Origin: Candidatus Enterocloster excrementipullorum
GTDB lineage: Bacteria; Bacillota; Clostridia; Lachnospirales; Lachnospiraceae
Length of the DNA: 54,788 bases
Reading direction: 5' to 3'
Assembly (NCBI GenBank): GCA_019119575.1
Contig: DWWT01000055.1
Coordinates: 1 to 54,788 of the forward strand
Under the pieces are notes generated by a model. It was not told the origin of the DNA, ran no database searches, and saw only the letters and a list, made by a program, of their open reading frames with translations. The position numbers and the translations under genes are program-made. This document shows, in pieces, positions 36,035 to 44,539 of the stretch. How positions within the stretch are numbered: position 1 is the first letter of the stretch; every line of letters starts with the position of its first letter.

Positions 36035-36162
36035 ACAGGGGCAAAAGCAGGTGTCAAGCTTGCTTGTAAACATGGTTTTGCCCCTGTTTACACATCGGAT
36101 GGACATCCGATGCTTCTTGTCCGGCCTTTGGCCGGGCAAGAAGATACCCGCCGTCTGAACTG
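36016..36162. repeat. 147-bp cloverleaf-shaped palindromic element
   Basis: An 18-bp outer stem (36016-36033 with 36145-36162, one G-U) encloses three hairpins placed almost edge to edge. These are a perfect 16-bp stem with a 29-nt loop (36031-36046 with 36076-36091), a 9-bp stem (36093-36101 with 36104-36112) and a 14-bp stem with one G-U and a TTT loop (36113-36126 with 36130-36143). Three bases (36031-36033) can pair in either the outer stem or the first hairpin. About 110 of 147 bases pair. No second copy was noticed in the window. It could be a mobile palindromic repeat, a structured RNA or a DNA cruciform. Confidence 0.75.
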
Positions 36163-36187
36163 TGAAACAGCAGATGGAAAATTTTTG

Positions 36188-36216
36188 TTGACAAAATGGA
36201 AAACCTTGGGTATAAT
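36188..36216 (+). promoter_or_regulatory. Consensus sigma-A promoter of tRNA-Leu
   Basis: TTGACA (36188-36193), a 17-bp spacer and TATAAT (36211-36216) match the consensus at every position. The tRNA begins 29 bp after the -10 box. Confidence 0.92.
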
Positions 36217-36245
36217 AAATCCGTTGCCTGAGAGGGCGGCGGAAT

Positions 36246-36329
36246 GCAGAAGTGGCGGAATTGGCAGACGCGCACGGTTCAGGTCCGTGTGGTAGAAATA
36301 CCTTGTGGGTTCGACTCCCATCTTCTGCA
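36246..36329 (+). tRNA. tRNA-Leu (anticodon CAG)
   Basis: The acceptor stem GCAGAAG (36246-36252) pairs with CTTCTGC (36322-36328), followed by discriminator A. The anticodon arm ACGG-TTCAGGT-CCGT gives anticodon CAG, reading CUG. A long variable arm (GGTAGAAATACC) marks it as a class II tRNA, and GGTTCGACTCC forms the T arm. The CCA end is not encoded. CUG is the favoured leucine codon in this GC-rich genome, which fits its strong private promoter. Confidence 0.95.
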
Positions 36330-36337
36330 GGCAAGAG

Positions 36338-36370
36338 CAGGAAGTCTTCGAAAAGGGCTTCCTGTTTTTT
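36338..36370 (+). terminator. Terminator after tRNA-Leu
   Basis: CAGGAAG (plus two inner pairs) pairs with CTTCCTG and is followed by six T residues at 36365-36370. It lies 9 bp past the tRNA end, so the tRNA is a single-gene transcript. Confidence 0.88.
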
Positions 36371-36409
36371 GTTGCAAATGCAACAGACATTTTTTGCCAG
36401 CGGAGCTAT

Positions 36410-36491
36410 AGTATAGACATCGGCCGGTGATGCCCGACAGACGGGTTTTCCGGCACAGCAGGTAGTAATTTCAGGACAAATCGTCTATACT
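36410..36491 (+). promoter_or_regulatory. Inverted repeat and nested hairpin upstream of sufC
   Basis: AGTATAGAC (36410-36418) and GTCTATACT (36483-36491) are perfect inverted copies 64 bp apart. Between them GCCGG pairs with CCGGC (36423-36427 with 36450-36454) and CCCG with CGGG (36433-36436 with 36442-36445). The outer copies also contain -10-like TATAGT and TATACT. This could be a structured leader or a pair of sites for an iron-sulfur-sensing repressor; neither is shown. Confidence 0.4.
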
Positions 36492-36601
36492 GTATAACAG
36501 TTCAGGACGGCCGGGCAAGGTGACAGGATGCCCTTTGCGGGATACGCCGTCCCAAACAATTGCGTTCGCAGAAGAAAAAAACAAGAGAGGTAGGAGCTGC
36601 C

Positions 36602-37339
36602 ATGCTTACATTGGAGAATCTCTCCTTCGAGGTCAGCGATGAGAAGGGGGAAAAGGGAATTATAAAGGATATCAGCCTTACGGTGGGAGACGGAAAATTT
36701 GTGGTTATCACCGGGCCGAACGGCGGAGGTAAGTCCACCATGGCTAAGCTGATCATGGGAATTGAGCATCCGAATTCCGGACGCATCTATTTTGATGGGC
36801 AGGATATTACGGATATGAGCATTACGGATCGGGCAAATATGGGCATCAGTTTTGCTTTCCAGCAGCCGGTGCGTTTTAAGGGTGTGCAGGTGATTGACTT
36901 GCTGCGTCTGGCGGCGAAGAAAAAGCTTACGGTGGCGGAGGCCTGTCAGTATCTTGCCGAGGTCGGGCTCTGCGCCAAGGATTATATCAACCGGGAAGTG
37001 AATGCCAGTCTTTCCGGAGGCGAGCTCAAGCGGATTGAGATTGCCACGGTACTTGCCAGGGCATCCAAGCTCTCCGTGTTTGACGAGCCGGAAGCGGGAA
37101 TTGATCTGTGGAGCTTCCAAAACCTGATTCAGGTGTTTGAGCGCATGCGCCAGAAGACAAAGGGATCCATCCTGATTATTTCCCATCAGGAACGGATTTT
37201 AAATATCGCAGATGAGATCGTGGTGATTGCGGACGGCCAGGTGGCAAAACAGGGAACCAGGGATGAAATCCTGCCGGAGATTCTGGGGACTGCCTCCGCG
37301 GTGGATGCCTGCAGCGGAATCCAGCAGATAGAACAGTGA
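36602..37339 (+). CDS. sufC: Iron-sulfur assembly ATPase SufC
   Basis: This ABC-type ATPase powers the SufB scaffold in Fe-S cluster assembly. The 245-residue protein has Walker A GPNGGGKST, signature LSGGELKR, Walker B SVFDEPEAGID and the switch His in IISHQERIL. ATG 36602 has AGGAG 5 nt upstream; an upstream in-frame ATG (36560) lacks support. It is followed 19 bp later by a single SufB/D-type gene and by no sufS, sufU or sufE. This matches the two-gene SMS-type minimal system known in anaerobes and archaea. Confidence 0.93.
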   Translation: MLTLENLSFEVSDEKGEKGIIKDISLTVGDGKFVVITGPNGGGKSTMAKLIMGIEHPNSGRIYFDGQDITDMSITDRANMGISFAFQQPVRFKGVQVIDLLRLAAKKKLTVAEACQYLAEVGLCAKDYINREVNASLSGGELKRIEIATVLARASKLSVFDEPEAGIDLWSFQNLIQVFERMRQKTKGSILIISHQERILNIADEIVVIADGQVAKQGTRDEILPEILGTASAVDACSGIQQIEQ

Positions 37340-37358
37340 CGGGGAAGGAGTGACGGGT

Positions 37359-38276
37359 ATGGATCAGATACAGGAGAGAATTCTTGAAGAAGTGGCGGAC
37401 CTTCACGGCGTGCCGGAGGGAGCCTACAATATACGGGCCAACGGCCAGATGGCCGGGCGGAGTACCACGGCCAACATTGATATTGTGACAAAGACAGATA
37501 AACCGGGAATTGATATCCGCATCAAGCCGGGAACGAAGCATGAGAGCGTCCACATCCCGGTGGTGATCAGCGCCAGCGGCTTAAAGGAAGTGGTTTACAA
37601 TGATTTCTATATCGGCCACGACGCGGATGTAGTGATTATTGCGGGCTGCGGCATTCACAACTGCGGTGTCCAGGATTCGGAGCACGACGGCGTGCATCGC
37701 TTTTTCGTGGGAAAGAATGCCCGGATGAAATATGTGGAGAAGCACTACGGCGAGGGGGACGGAAAAGGCCAGCGCATCCTGAATCCCCAGACCGAAGTCT
37801 ATATGGAAGAGGGAAGCTACGCGGAGATGGAGATGGTCCAGATCAAGGGCGTGGATTCCACCAAGCGGACGAATCTGGCCAAGCTGGAGGCAGGCGCCAA
37901 ACTGATTGTAAGGGAGCGCCTTCTGACTCATGGAAGCCAGGATGCGGAGAGCGATTATGTGGTGGAGCTCAACGGGGAGGATGCCAGCGCGGATGTGGTT
38001 TCCCGGTCTGTGGCAAAGGATCAGTCCCATCAGCTCTTTAAGTCTGAAATTATAGGGAATGCCAAGTGCAGCGGCCATACGGAGTGCGACGCCATCATCA
38101 TGGACGACGCGAAGATCGTGGCAGTTCCTGGTCTGACGGCCAACAACCTGGACGCAGCGCTGATTCATGAGGCGGCGATCGGGAAAATTGCCGGGGAGCA
38201 GATTATAAAGCTTATGACTCTGGGGCTTACCGAGGAGGAGGCCGAAGCCCAGATCGTGAATGGATTCTTAAAGTAG
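37359..38276 (+). CDS. sufB: SufB/SufD-type iron-sulfur scaffold protein
   Basis: This is the scaffold subunit that works with SufC. At 305 residues it is much shorter than Escherichia coli SufB (about 495) and lacks the long N-terminal extension. It has the beta-helix core with HIPVVISASGLKEVVYN, then GCGIHNCGVQDSEHDGVH and a C-terminal helical part ending GLTEEEAEAQIVNGFL. ATG 37359 follows GGAAGGAG by 8 nt; an in-frame GTG at 37350 overlaps that site. A lone short SufB next to SufC fits the SMS-type minimal module. The cysteines and histidines of GCGIHNCG are candidates for cluster or metal binding. Confidence 0.9.
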   Translation: MDQIQERILEEVADLHGVPEGAYNIRANGQMAGRSTTANIDIVTKTDKPGIDIRIKPGTKHESVHIPVVISASGLKEVVYNDFYIGHDADVVIIAGCGIHNCGVQDSEHDGVHRFFVGKNARMKYVEKHYGEGDGKGQRILNPQTEVYMEEGSYAEMEMVQIKGVDSTKRTNLAKLEAGAKLIVRERLLTHGSQDAESDYVVELNGEDASADVVSRSVAKDQSHQLFKSEIIGNAKCSGHTECDAIIMDDAKIVAVPGLTANNLDAALIHEAAIGKIAGEQIIKLMTLGLTEEEAEAQIVNGFLK

Positions 38277-38309
38277 AGAATATACTGGAAAAAAGAGCAG
38301 TGAAGGAGA

Positions 38310-38388
38310 GCCGCAGGGCGCCGGTACGCCGGGAATGGACAGATGCGTGATTTGCCTGAGGTGATGCCGCCGTCCTGCGGCCTATTGT
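38310..38388 (+). promoter_or_regulatory. Structured leader with hairpin-bridged Shine-Dalgarno site
   Basis: GAGGTGA (38358-38364) is the only good ribosome site but lies 24 nt before ATG 38389. Between them GCCGC-CGTCCT-GCGGC (38366-38381) can form a 5-bp hairpin, leaving an effective gap of about 8 nt. The right arm is part of CCTGCGGC (38374-38381), which can instead pair with GCCGCAGG at 38310-38317. Two exclusive structures are therefore possible. Confidence 0.5.
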
Positions 38389-40179
38389 ATGGAAAATCAA
38401 AAGCGGGAAAATCTTTTAAACCTGGCTCTGGACACACCGGAGGCGGAGCGGGAGCGCTCTTTGAACTTGAATGTGGGCTATGATGAGATTTCCAGGACGT
38501 GGGAGCTGATTGTCCGCCACAGGGGAAGCGTAAAGTGGCTGGAGGATGCCGCGGGCGTACCGGAATCGGGTATCCGCGTGAACGAGCTTTCGGGCGGATA
38601 CGCTGTCCTGCGGGTTCCGGAGGCAGCTGTGGACGCAGTGAGCCGTCTGGAGCAAATCGAATATATTGAGAAACCGAAAAGGCTGTTCTTTGCCGTAAAT
38701 GAGGCGAGGACAGCCTCCTGTCTTTTAGGGGTGCAGCCGGGAACAGAGGAAGGACTTGCGGGGAATGCGGGAAGCTTTGCCCCGGCAGAGGCAGCGGACG
38801 CGTCCGGAGGACTGCGCCTTACCGGACAGGGCGTACTGGTGGCGGTCATTGACTCGGGAATCGACTATTTTCATCCGGATTTCCGGAATGCGGACGGAAC
38901 CACCCGGATCCTCTATCTGTGGGACCAGGACCGGGGGAAGGTGTACACCCGGGAGGATATCAATGAGGCGCTTGCGTCCGGAAGCCGGAGCCGGGCGCTG
39001 GAACGGGTGCCCTCCCGGGATGTAAGCGGCCACGGCACAGCGGTGGCCTCCATCGCTGCGGGAAACGGCAGGGAGAGCAGGGGCGTGTACCGGGGCGTGG
39101 CCTTTGCCAGCGAACTGGTGGTGGTGAAGCTGGGAACGCCCCTGCCGGACAGTTTTCCCAAGACGGCCCAGCTCATGGAGGCGCTGGATTTTGTCACGGC
39201 CCGGGCAAGGGAGCTGAGGGCACCCCTTGCCGTGAATATCAGCTTTGGAAATACATATGGCGCACACGACGGAACCGGGCTTTTGGAGACATTTATGGAC
39301 AGTGTGGCGGTGTCCGGCCGCTTTGTCCTAGTGGCCGGTTCGGGAAATGAGGGGGGCGGGGCGGGCCATACGGCGGGACGCTTGGAAGCGGGAGGGGAGC
39401 AGGACGTGGAGCTGTCCGTGGCCCCCTTTGAGACGGGGATGGGAGTTCAGCTGTGGAAGTCCTACGCAGACCAGTTCTCTGTCCGCCTTATCACCCCTTC
39501 GGGGGAGATTCTGGGCCCTTTAGAGGAACGTCTGGGTCCCCAGACCTGGAATGCGGGGGATACGAGGATTCTGGTATATTACGGAAAGCCAAGTCCCTAC
39601 AGCCAGTCCCAGGAGGTGTATTTTGATTTTATCCCCGGGAGAGAATATCTGGACAGCGGAATCTGGACATTCCGCCTGACTCCCAGAGAGCTGGTGACCG
39701 GGGACTATAACATGTGGCTTCCCTCCCGGGGGATTTTGAATCCCGCAACCCGTTTTCTCTTCCCTGTGCCGGAGACAACCCTGACGATTCCCTCCACAGC
39801 CGCGCGCCTTATCACCGTGGGGGCTTATGACGATGCCTACCGGGCCTATGCGGATTTTTCCGGCCGGGGCTACACCCGGATGACCCGGCAGGTAAAGCCG
39901 GATGTGGCGGCCCCCGGCGTGAATATCGTGGCTGCAAGAAGCGGCGGGGGATATGAGACGGTGACGGGAACCTCCTTTGCCGCCCCCTTTGTCACAGGCA
40001 GCGCCGCCCTCCTGATGCAGTGGGGGATCGTGGACGGGAACGACCCGTTCCTTTACGGGGAAAAGGTGAAGGCGTACCTGATCCGGGGCGCCAGGCGGTT
40101 TCCCGGGTATGCGCCCTGGCCGAATCCGCAGATGGGGTGGGGCGCGCTGTGCGTGGAGGGGAGTTTGCCGGAGCCTTGA
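38389..40179 (+). CDS. S8 family serine peptidase (CspB-like)
   Basis: This is a subtilisin-type protease with all three catalytic residues: Asp155 (VAVIDSGID), His215 (VSGHGTAVA) and Ser529 (TGTSFAAP). The 596-residue protein begins with a propeptide-like region (about 1-145) and has an insert (about 325-460) between the His and Ser blocks that forms a jelly-roll in related CspB proteases. It has no signal peptide. In Clostridia such proteins include the germination protease that activates the cortex hydrolase SleC, but sleC is not in this window and non-germination paralogs are common. The start is the only possible ATG after an in-frame stop. Its ribosome site appears to be brought near by a hairpin. 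Confidence 0.9.
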   Translation: MENQKRENLLNLALDTPEAERERSLNLNVGYDEISRTWELIVRHRGSVKWLEDAAGVPESGIRVNELSGGYAVLRVPEAAVDAVSRLEQIEYIEKPKRLFFAVNEARTASCLLGVQPGTEEGLAGNAGSFAPAEAADASGGLRLTGQGVLVAVIDSGIDYFHPDFRNADGTTRILYLWDQDRGKVYTREDINEALASGSRSRALERVPSRDVSGHGTAVASIAAGNGRESRGVYRGVAFASELVVVKLGTPLPDSFPKTAQLMEALDFVTARARELRAPLAVNISFGNTYGAHDGTGLLETFMDSVAVSGRFVLVAGSGNEGGGAGHTAGRLEAGGEQDVELSVAPFETGMGVQLWKSYADQFSVRLITPSGEILGPLEERLGPQTWNAGDTRILVYYGKPSPYSQSQEVYFDFIPGREYLDSGIWTFRLTPRELVTGDYNMWLPSRGILNPATRFLFPVPETTLTIPSTAARLITVGAYDDAYRAYADFSGRGYTRMTRQVKPDVAAPGVNIVAARSGGGYETVTGTSFAAPFVTGSAALLMQWGIVDGNDPFLYGEKVKAYLIRGARRFPGYAPWPNPQMGWGALCVEGSLPEP

Positions 40180-40320
40180 CAAATAATTAGGCATAATAAT
40201 AGGCGGTCCTTCTTCCCCCGCTCTGGAAAATTCTAGGGATCTATGATAAAATAGCCCCATAGATTTTGTAGTAAAAGGAAGGAACCCTCAATATAATATA
40301 TAAAGATGGGAAGTGTGAGC

Positions 40321-41331
40321 ATGAATATCCGGGAATCATTGGAGGCGCTGGAGGAACAGATTTTGAGCCCTTACGCTGCGTTCAGCAGCAGGACCCGCGG
40401 GCGGGAACGGCCCGAGGAGCTGTGCGACATGCGGCCGGAGTATCAGCGGGACCGGGATCGCATTCTCCACTGCAAGGCATTCCGCAGGCTGAAGCATAAA
40501 ACCCAGGTATTTCTCGCGCCGGAGGGGGATCACTACCGGACGCGTCTGACCCATACCCTGGAGGTGTCCCAGATTGCCCGGACCATCGCCAAGGCTCTGC
40601 GGCTCAACGAGAGCCTGACCGAGGCCATTGCCCTGGGCCATGACCTGGGGCATACGCCCTTCGGCCATTCCGGTGAGTATATCCTGAACAAGATCTGCGA
40701 GGACGGGTTTGCCCACTATGAGCAGAGCGTCCGGGTGGTGGAGGTTTTGGAAAAGGACGGACGGGGACTGAATCTCACCTGGGAGGTGCGGGACGGGATA
40801 CGCAACCACCGGACCTCCGGGCATCCCTCCACCCTGGAGGGCGGGATTGTCCGTCTCTCGGACAAGATCGCCTATATCAATCACGACATTGATGATGCCA
40901 TCCGGGCCAGGATGTTTGTGGAATCCGACCTTCCCGCCGAGTATACGGATGTTTTGGGCCACAGTGTCCGGGAGCGGTTAAATACCATGATTCACGACAT
41001 CATCGCAAACAGCATGGACAAGCCCCAGATTTCCATGTCCGAGGGCATGGAGGAGGCCATGCAGGGGCTGCGCCGGTGGATGTTTGCCAATGTGTATAAA
41101 AATGAGATTCCCAAGGCCGAGGAGGGCAAAGCCCAGATGATGATCGCCCAGCTCTACGAGTATTACATGAAGCACGTGGACCAGCTTCCCACGGAATATG
41201 TGCTTCTCATCGTGAACGGCGGGGAGAAAAAGTCGCGGGTGGTCTGCGACTACATTGCGGGGATGAGCGATATCTATGCCATTGATCAGTTTGAGCAGCT
41301 CTTTGTGCCCAAGCGGTGGAATATATATTGA
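40321..41331 (+). CDS. dgt: Deoxyguanosinetriphosphate triphosphohydrolase-like HD protein
   Basis: This enzyme hydrolyses dGTP or other dNTPs to nucleoside and triphosphate, trimming the nucleotide pool before replication. The 336-residue protein has the HD-domain ligands: His78 in RLTHTLEV, His107-Asp108 in LGHDLGHTPF, and a later Asp in AYINHDIDDA. The neighbouring motif HCKAFRRLKHKTQVF is typical of dNTPases. ATG 40321 is preferred because GGGAAG lies 9 nt before it; ATG 40306 has no ribosome site. A TATAAT at 40292-40297 may be its -10 box. It precedes dnaG, as in many Clostridia. Confidence 0.92.
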   Translation: MNIRESLEALEEQILSPYAAFSSRTRGRERPEELCDMRPEYQRDRDRILHCKAFRRLKHKTQVFLAPEGDHYRTRLTHTLEVSQIARTIAKALRLNESLTEAIALGHDLGHTPFGHSGEYILNKICEDGFAHYEQSVRVVEVLEKDGRGLNLTWEVRDGIRNHRTSGHPSTLEGGIVRLSDKIAYINHDIDDAIRARMFVESDLPAEYTDVLGHSVRERLNTMIHDIIANSMDKPQISMSEGMEEAMQGLRRWMFANVYKNEIPKAEEGKAQMMIAQLYEYYMKHVDQLPTEYVLLIVNGGEKKSRVVCDYIAGMSDIYAIDQFEQLFVPKRWNIY

Positions 41332-41422
41332 CGGCGCGCTGGTCGGGGAGCGCCGCAGAAAGCAGAAGAGGATGCCGGAATGTCGGCGCGCTCTGTACAT
41401 CATACGGAAGGGAGAGAATTTC

Positions 41423-43339
41423 ATGTACTATCCGGAGGAAGTCATAGAGGAAGTGAGGATGAAGAACGACATCGTGGACGTGGTCTCGGGATATGTGAAG
41501 CTCCAGAAAAAGGGAGCCAACTATTTCGGCCTCTGCCCCTTCCACAATGAAAAATCTCCTTCATTTTCTGTCTCGCCGGGCAAGCAGATGTATTACTGTT
41601 TTGGATGCGGCGCGGGGGGAAATGTATTCACCTTTCTCATGGAGTATGAAAATTATACGTTTCAGGAGGCCCTCCAGAGCCTGGCAGACCGGGCCGGGGT
41701 GGCGCTCCCGAAGATGGAGTACGGGAAGGAGGCCAGGGAGCAGGCGGAATTTCGGGCCAGGCTTCTGGAGGTCAACAAACTGGCGGCCAATTATTTTTAT
41801 CACCAGTTAAAAAGCGCCCAGGGACAGCTGGGATACCGGTATCTCCACGAAAAACGCCGGCTCTCGGATCAGATCATTGTGCGGTTTGGCCTGGGCTATT
41901 CCAATAAGACCAGCGATGATCTCTACCGGTTTCTCAAGGAAAAAGGGTATGAGGACGCGTTTTTAAAAGAGACAGGCCTTGTGACTGTGGAAGAGCGGGG
42001 CGGACGGGACAAGTTCTGGAACCGGGTCATGTTTCCTATTATGGATGTAAACAACCGGGTGATCGGCTTCGGCGGCCGGGTCATGGGGGACGGGGAGCCG
42101 AAATATTTAAATTCCCCGGAGACAAAAATTTTTGATAAGAGCCGAAGCCTCTACGGCTTAAATTATGCCAGGACCTCCCGGGAGAAGTATATGCTGGTCT
42201 GTGAAGGCTATTTGGATGTGATCTCTCTGCACCAGGCAGGCTTCTCCAACGCGGTGGCCTCCCTGGGGACGGCATTTACCAGCCAGCATGCAGGCATTCT
42301 CAAGCGGTACACGGATCAGGTGATTCTCACCTATGACAGCGACGGAGCCGGTGTGAAAGCGGCCCTGCGGGCTATTCCCATCCTGCGGGAGGCGGGAATC
42401 TCCAGCCGGGTGCTGAATATGAAGCCCTACAAGGATCCGGATGAATTCATCGGGAACCTGGGGGCGGACGCCTTCCGCCAGAGGATTGAGGAGGCAAAAA
42501 ACAGCTTCCTCTTTGAGATCGATGTGCTGAAGGCCGGGTATTCCATGGACGACCCGGAGCAGAAGACCCGGTTTTACCAGGAGACAGCCAAAAAGCTCCT
42601 CCAGTTCGGGGAGCCCCTGGAGCGGGACAATTATCTGGAGGCTGTGGCAAGGGAGCATATGATCCCGAAGGAAGAGCTGCGCCGCCTGGTGAACCACATG
42701 GGCATGTCCCTGGGGCTGCGGGCCGGAGAGGGTCTGCGGGAGAATATCCGCGGACGCCGAGGGGAGGATGCGCCGCGGTTCGGAGGCGGGACGCGGAGTC
42801 AGGGAGAGAGACGTGCGGCCGCTGAGGAGGACCGGGAAAACGGGGCGGGGAATGCGCCGTATGCAGGAGAAAGTGCCCCGGCTGGCCCTGAGAGACGAAG
42901 AAAGTCCAGGGCCCAGGCCAGGGAGGACGGGATCCGGCGCTCCCAGCGGCTGCTTCTCACCTGGCTGATCGAGGATGAATCTCTGTTTGGCAAGATCGAG
43001 GGAATCCTCACGCCGGATGATTTTACGGAGGAACTTTACCGCCAGGTGGCGCAGGAGGTTTTCGAGGGACATCGGTCCGGGACGATCAATCCGGCGGATA
43101 TTCTAAGTCGTTATATCAATGACGAGGATCAGTATAAAGAGGTGGCGGCCCTGTTCAACGCCAGTCTGGGGGATGCCCTGGACAGCGCGGAACAGAAAAA
43201 GGCTTTTTCGGACACGGTTCTGAAGGTGAAGAAATATAGTCTGGACGCAGCAAGCCGCAATGCGAAGGATATTGCCCAGCTGCAGGAAATTATAAAACAG
43301 CAGGCTGCGCTGAAAACACTCCGCATACCGATGGACTAG
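41423..43339 (+). CDS. dnaG: DNA primase DnaG
   Basis: This is the replicative primase. The 638-residue protein has the N-terminal zinc ribbon with Cys38, His41, Cys59 and Cys62. The TOPRIM catalytic domain shows VCEGYLDVISLH with its glutamate, and YDSDGAG. A C-terminal helicase-interacting domain is joined by a long, charged Arg/Glu/Gly-rich linker (about 435-500) that looks disordered. ATG 41423 follows GGGAG by about 9 nt; the open frame upstream to 41276 overlaps dgt and is not supported. It begins the dnaG-rpoD macromolecular synthesis unit. Confidence 0.96.
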   Translation: MYYPEEVIEEVRMKNDIVDVVSGYVKLQKKGANYFGLCPFHNEKSPSFSVSPGKQMYYCFGCGAGGNVFTFLMEYENYTFQEALQSLADRAGVALPKMEYGKEAREQAEFRARLLEVNKLAANYFYHQLKSAQGQLGYRYLHEKRRLSDQIIVRFGLGYSNKTSDDLYRFLKEKGYEDAFLKETGLVTVEERGGRDKFWNRVMFPIMDVNNRVIGFGGRVMGDGEPKYLNSPETKIFDKSRSLYGLNYARTSREKYMLVCEGYLDVISLHQAGFSNAVASLGTAFTSQHAGILKRYTDQVILTYDSDGAGVKAALRAIPILREAGISSRVLNMKPYKDPDEFIGNLGADAFRQRIEEAKNSFLFEIDVLKAGYSMDDPEQKTRFYQETAKKLLQFGEPLERDNYLEAVAREHMIPKEELRRLVNHMGMSLGLRAGEGLRENIRGRRGEDAPRFGGGTRSQGERRAAAEEDRENGAGNAPYAGESAPAGPERRRKSRAQAREDGIRRSQRLLLTWLIEDESLFGKIEGILTPDDFTEELYRQVAQEVFEGHRSGTINPADILSRYINDEDQYKEVAALFNASLGDALDSAEQKKAFSDTVLKVKKYSLDAASRNAKDIAQLQEIIKQQAALKTLRIPMD

Positions 43340-43369
43340 ACGGCGTTTCATTAGGGAGGAGGAGCGATT

Positions 43370-44491
43370 ATGGAAGGGACGATAGGATTCGAGGAAAAAC
43401 TGACACTTCTTTTGGACAAGGCGAAGAAGAAGAAAAACGTGCTGGAATACCAGGAGGTCATGGACTTTTTCGGAGAGGACCGGCCTTCCGGGGAGAAATT
43501 GGATCAGCTTTTCGATTTTTTGGATCAGAACAAGGTGGACATACTCCGGCTGGATGCAGGGGGCGACCTGGACATGGATCTGTTCCCACAGGACGAGATG
43601 GATCTGGAGGATGGGGATGACCTGGAGGCAGAGCTTCTCGATCTCTCGGTGCCCGAGGGCGTGAGCCTGGACGATCCGGTGCGGATGTACCTGAAGGAGA
43701 TAGGAAAGATCCCGCTCCTCACCACGGAGGAGGAGATCGAGCTGGCCAAGCAGATGGAGCTGGGAGATGCGTCTGCCAGGAAGCGCCTGGCGGAGTCAAA
43801 CCTGCGCCTGGTGGTGAGCATTGCCAAGCGGTATGTGGGCCGCGGCATGCAGTTTTTGGATCTGATTCAGGAGGGAAACCTGGGACTTATCAAGGCTGTG
43901 GAGAAATTTGACTACACCAAGGGATATAAGTTCAGTACGTACGCCACCTGGTGGATCCGCCAGGCCATCACGCGATCCATTGCGGATCAGGCCCGAACCA
44001 TCCGAATCCCGGTCCATATGGTGGAGACAATCAACCGCCTGGTGCGCACTTCACGCCAGCTGCTTCAGGAACTGGGCAGGGAACCGACCACGGATGAGAT
44101 CGCGGCCCGCGTTCAGATGCCGGCCTGGCGTGTATCCGAGATCCTGAAAATGTCCCAGGAGCCCGTATCGCTGGAGACGCCGGTGGGAGAGGAAGAGGAC
44201 AGCCATCTGGGAGACTTCATTCAGGATGACAATGTGGCGATCCCTCAGGAGGCCGCGGCCTTTACCCTTCTGCATGAGCAGCTCATGGAAGTCCTCGATA
44301 CGCTGACAGAGCGGGAGCAGAAGGTGCTGCGGCTGCGGTTTGGCCTGGATGACGGAAGGCCCCGAACCCTGGAGGAAGTGGGACGTCAGTTCCACGTGAC
44401 AAGAGAACGGATCCGACAGATTGAGGCAAAGGCCCTGCGCAAGCTCCGCCACCCCAGCCGCAGCAGGAAACTCAAGGACTATCTGGAGTGA
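43370..44491 (+). CDS. rpoD: Primary sigma factor RpoD (SigA)
   Basis: This is the housekeeping sigma factor. The 373-residue protein has a region 1.1-like acidic N-terminus (about 1-90). Region 1.2 starts [16 protein letters not shown], regions 2.1-2.4 include [17 protein letters not shown], region 3 follows, and the region 4 helix-turn-helix is [23 protein letters not shown] 43370 has GGAGGAG upstream, 30 bp after dnaG. Consensus TTGACA/TATAAT promoters in this window are what this factor should read. Confidence 0.97.
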   Translation: MEGTIGFEEKLTLLLDKAKKKKNVLEYQEVMDFFGEDRPSGEKLDQLFDFLDQNKVDILRLDAGGDLDMDLFPQDEMDLEDGDDLEAELLDLSVPEGVSLDDPVRMYLKEIGKIPLLTTEEEIELAKQMELGDASARKRLAESNLRLVVSIAKRYVGRGMQFLDLIQEGNLGLIKAVEKFDYTKGYKFSTYATWWIRQAITRSIADQARTIRIPVHMVETINRLVRTSRQLLQELGREPTTDEIAARVQMPAWRVSEILKMSQEPVSLETPVGEEEDSHLGDFIQDDNVAIPQEAAAFTLLHEQLMEVLDTLTEREQKVLRLRFGLDDGRPRTLEEVGRQFHVTRERIRQIEAKALRKLRHPSRSRKLKDYLE

Positions 44492-44539
44492 CGGGAAAAG
44501 ACAGAAAATACAGTAAAGATGAGCAGGAGGAAGCAGCAG

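Noticed and set aside
36016..36162. Integron attC site or ordinary Rho-independent terminator
   Set aside because: The ends do not show RYYYAAC/GTTRRRY in the right order and there is no T-tract after any arm; an unclassified palindromic element fits better.
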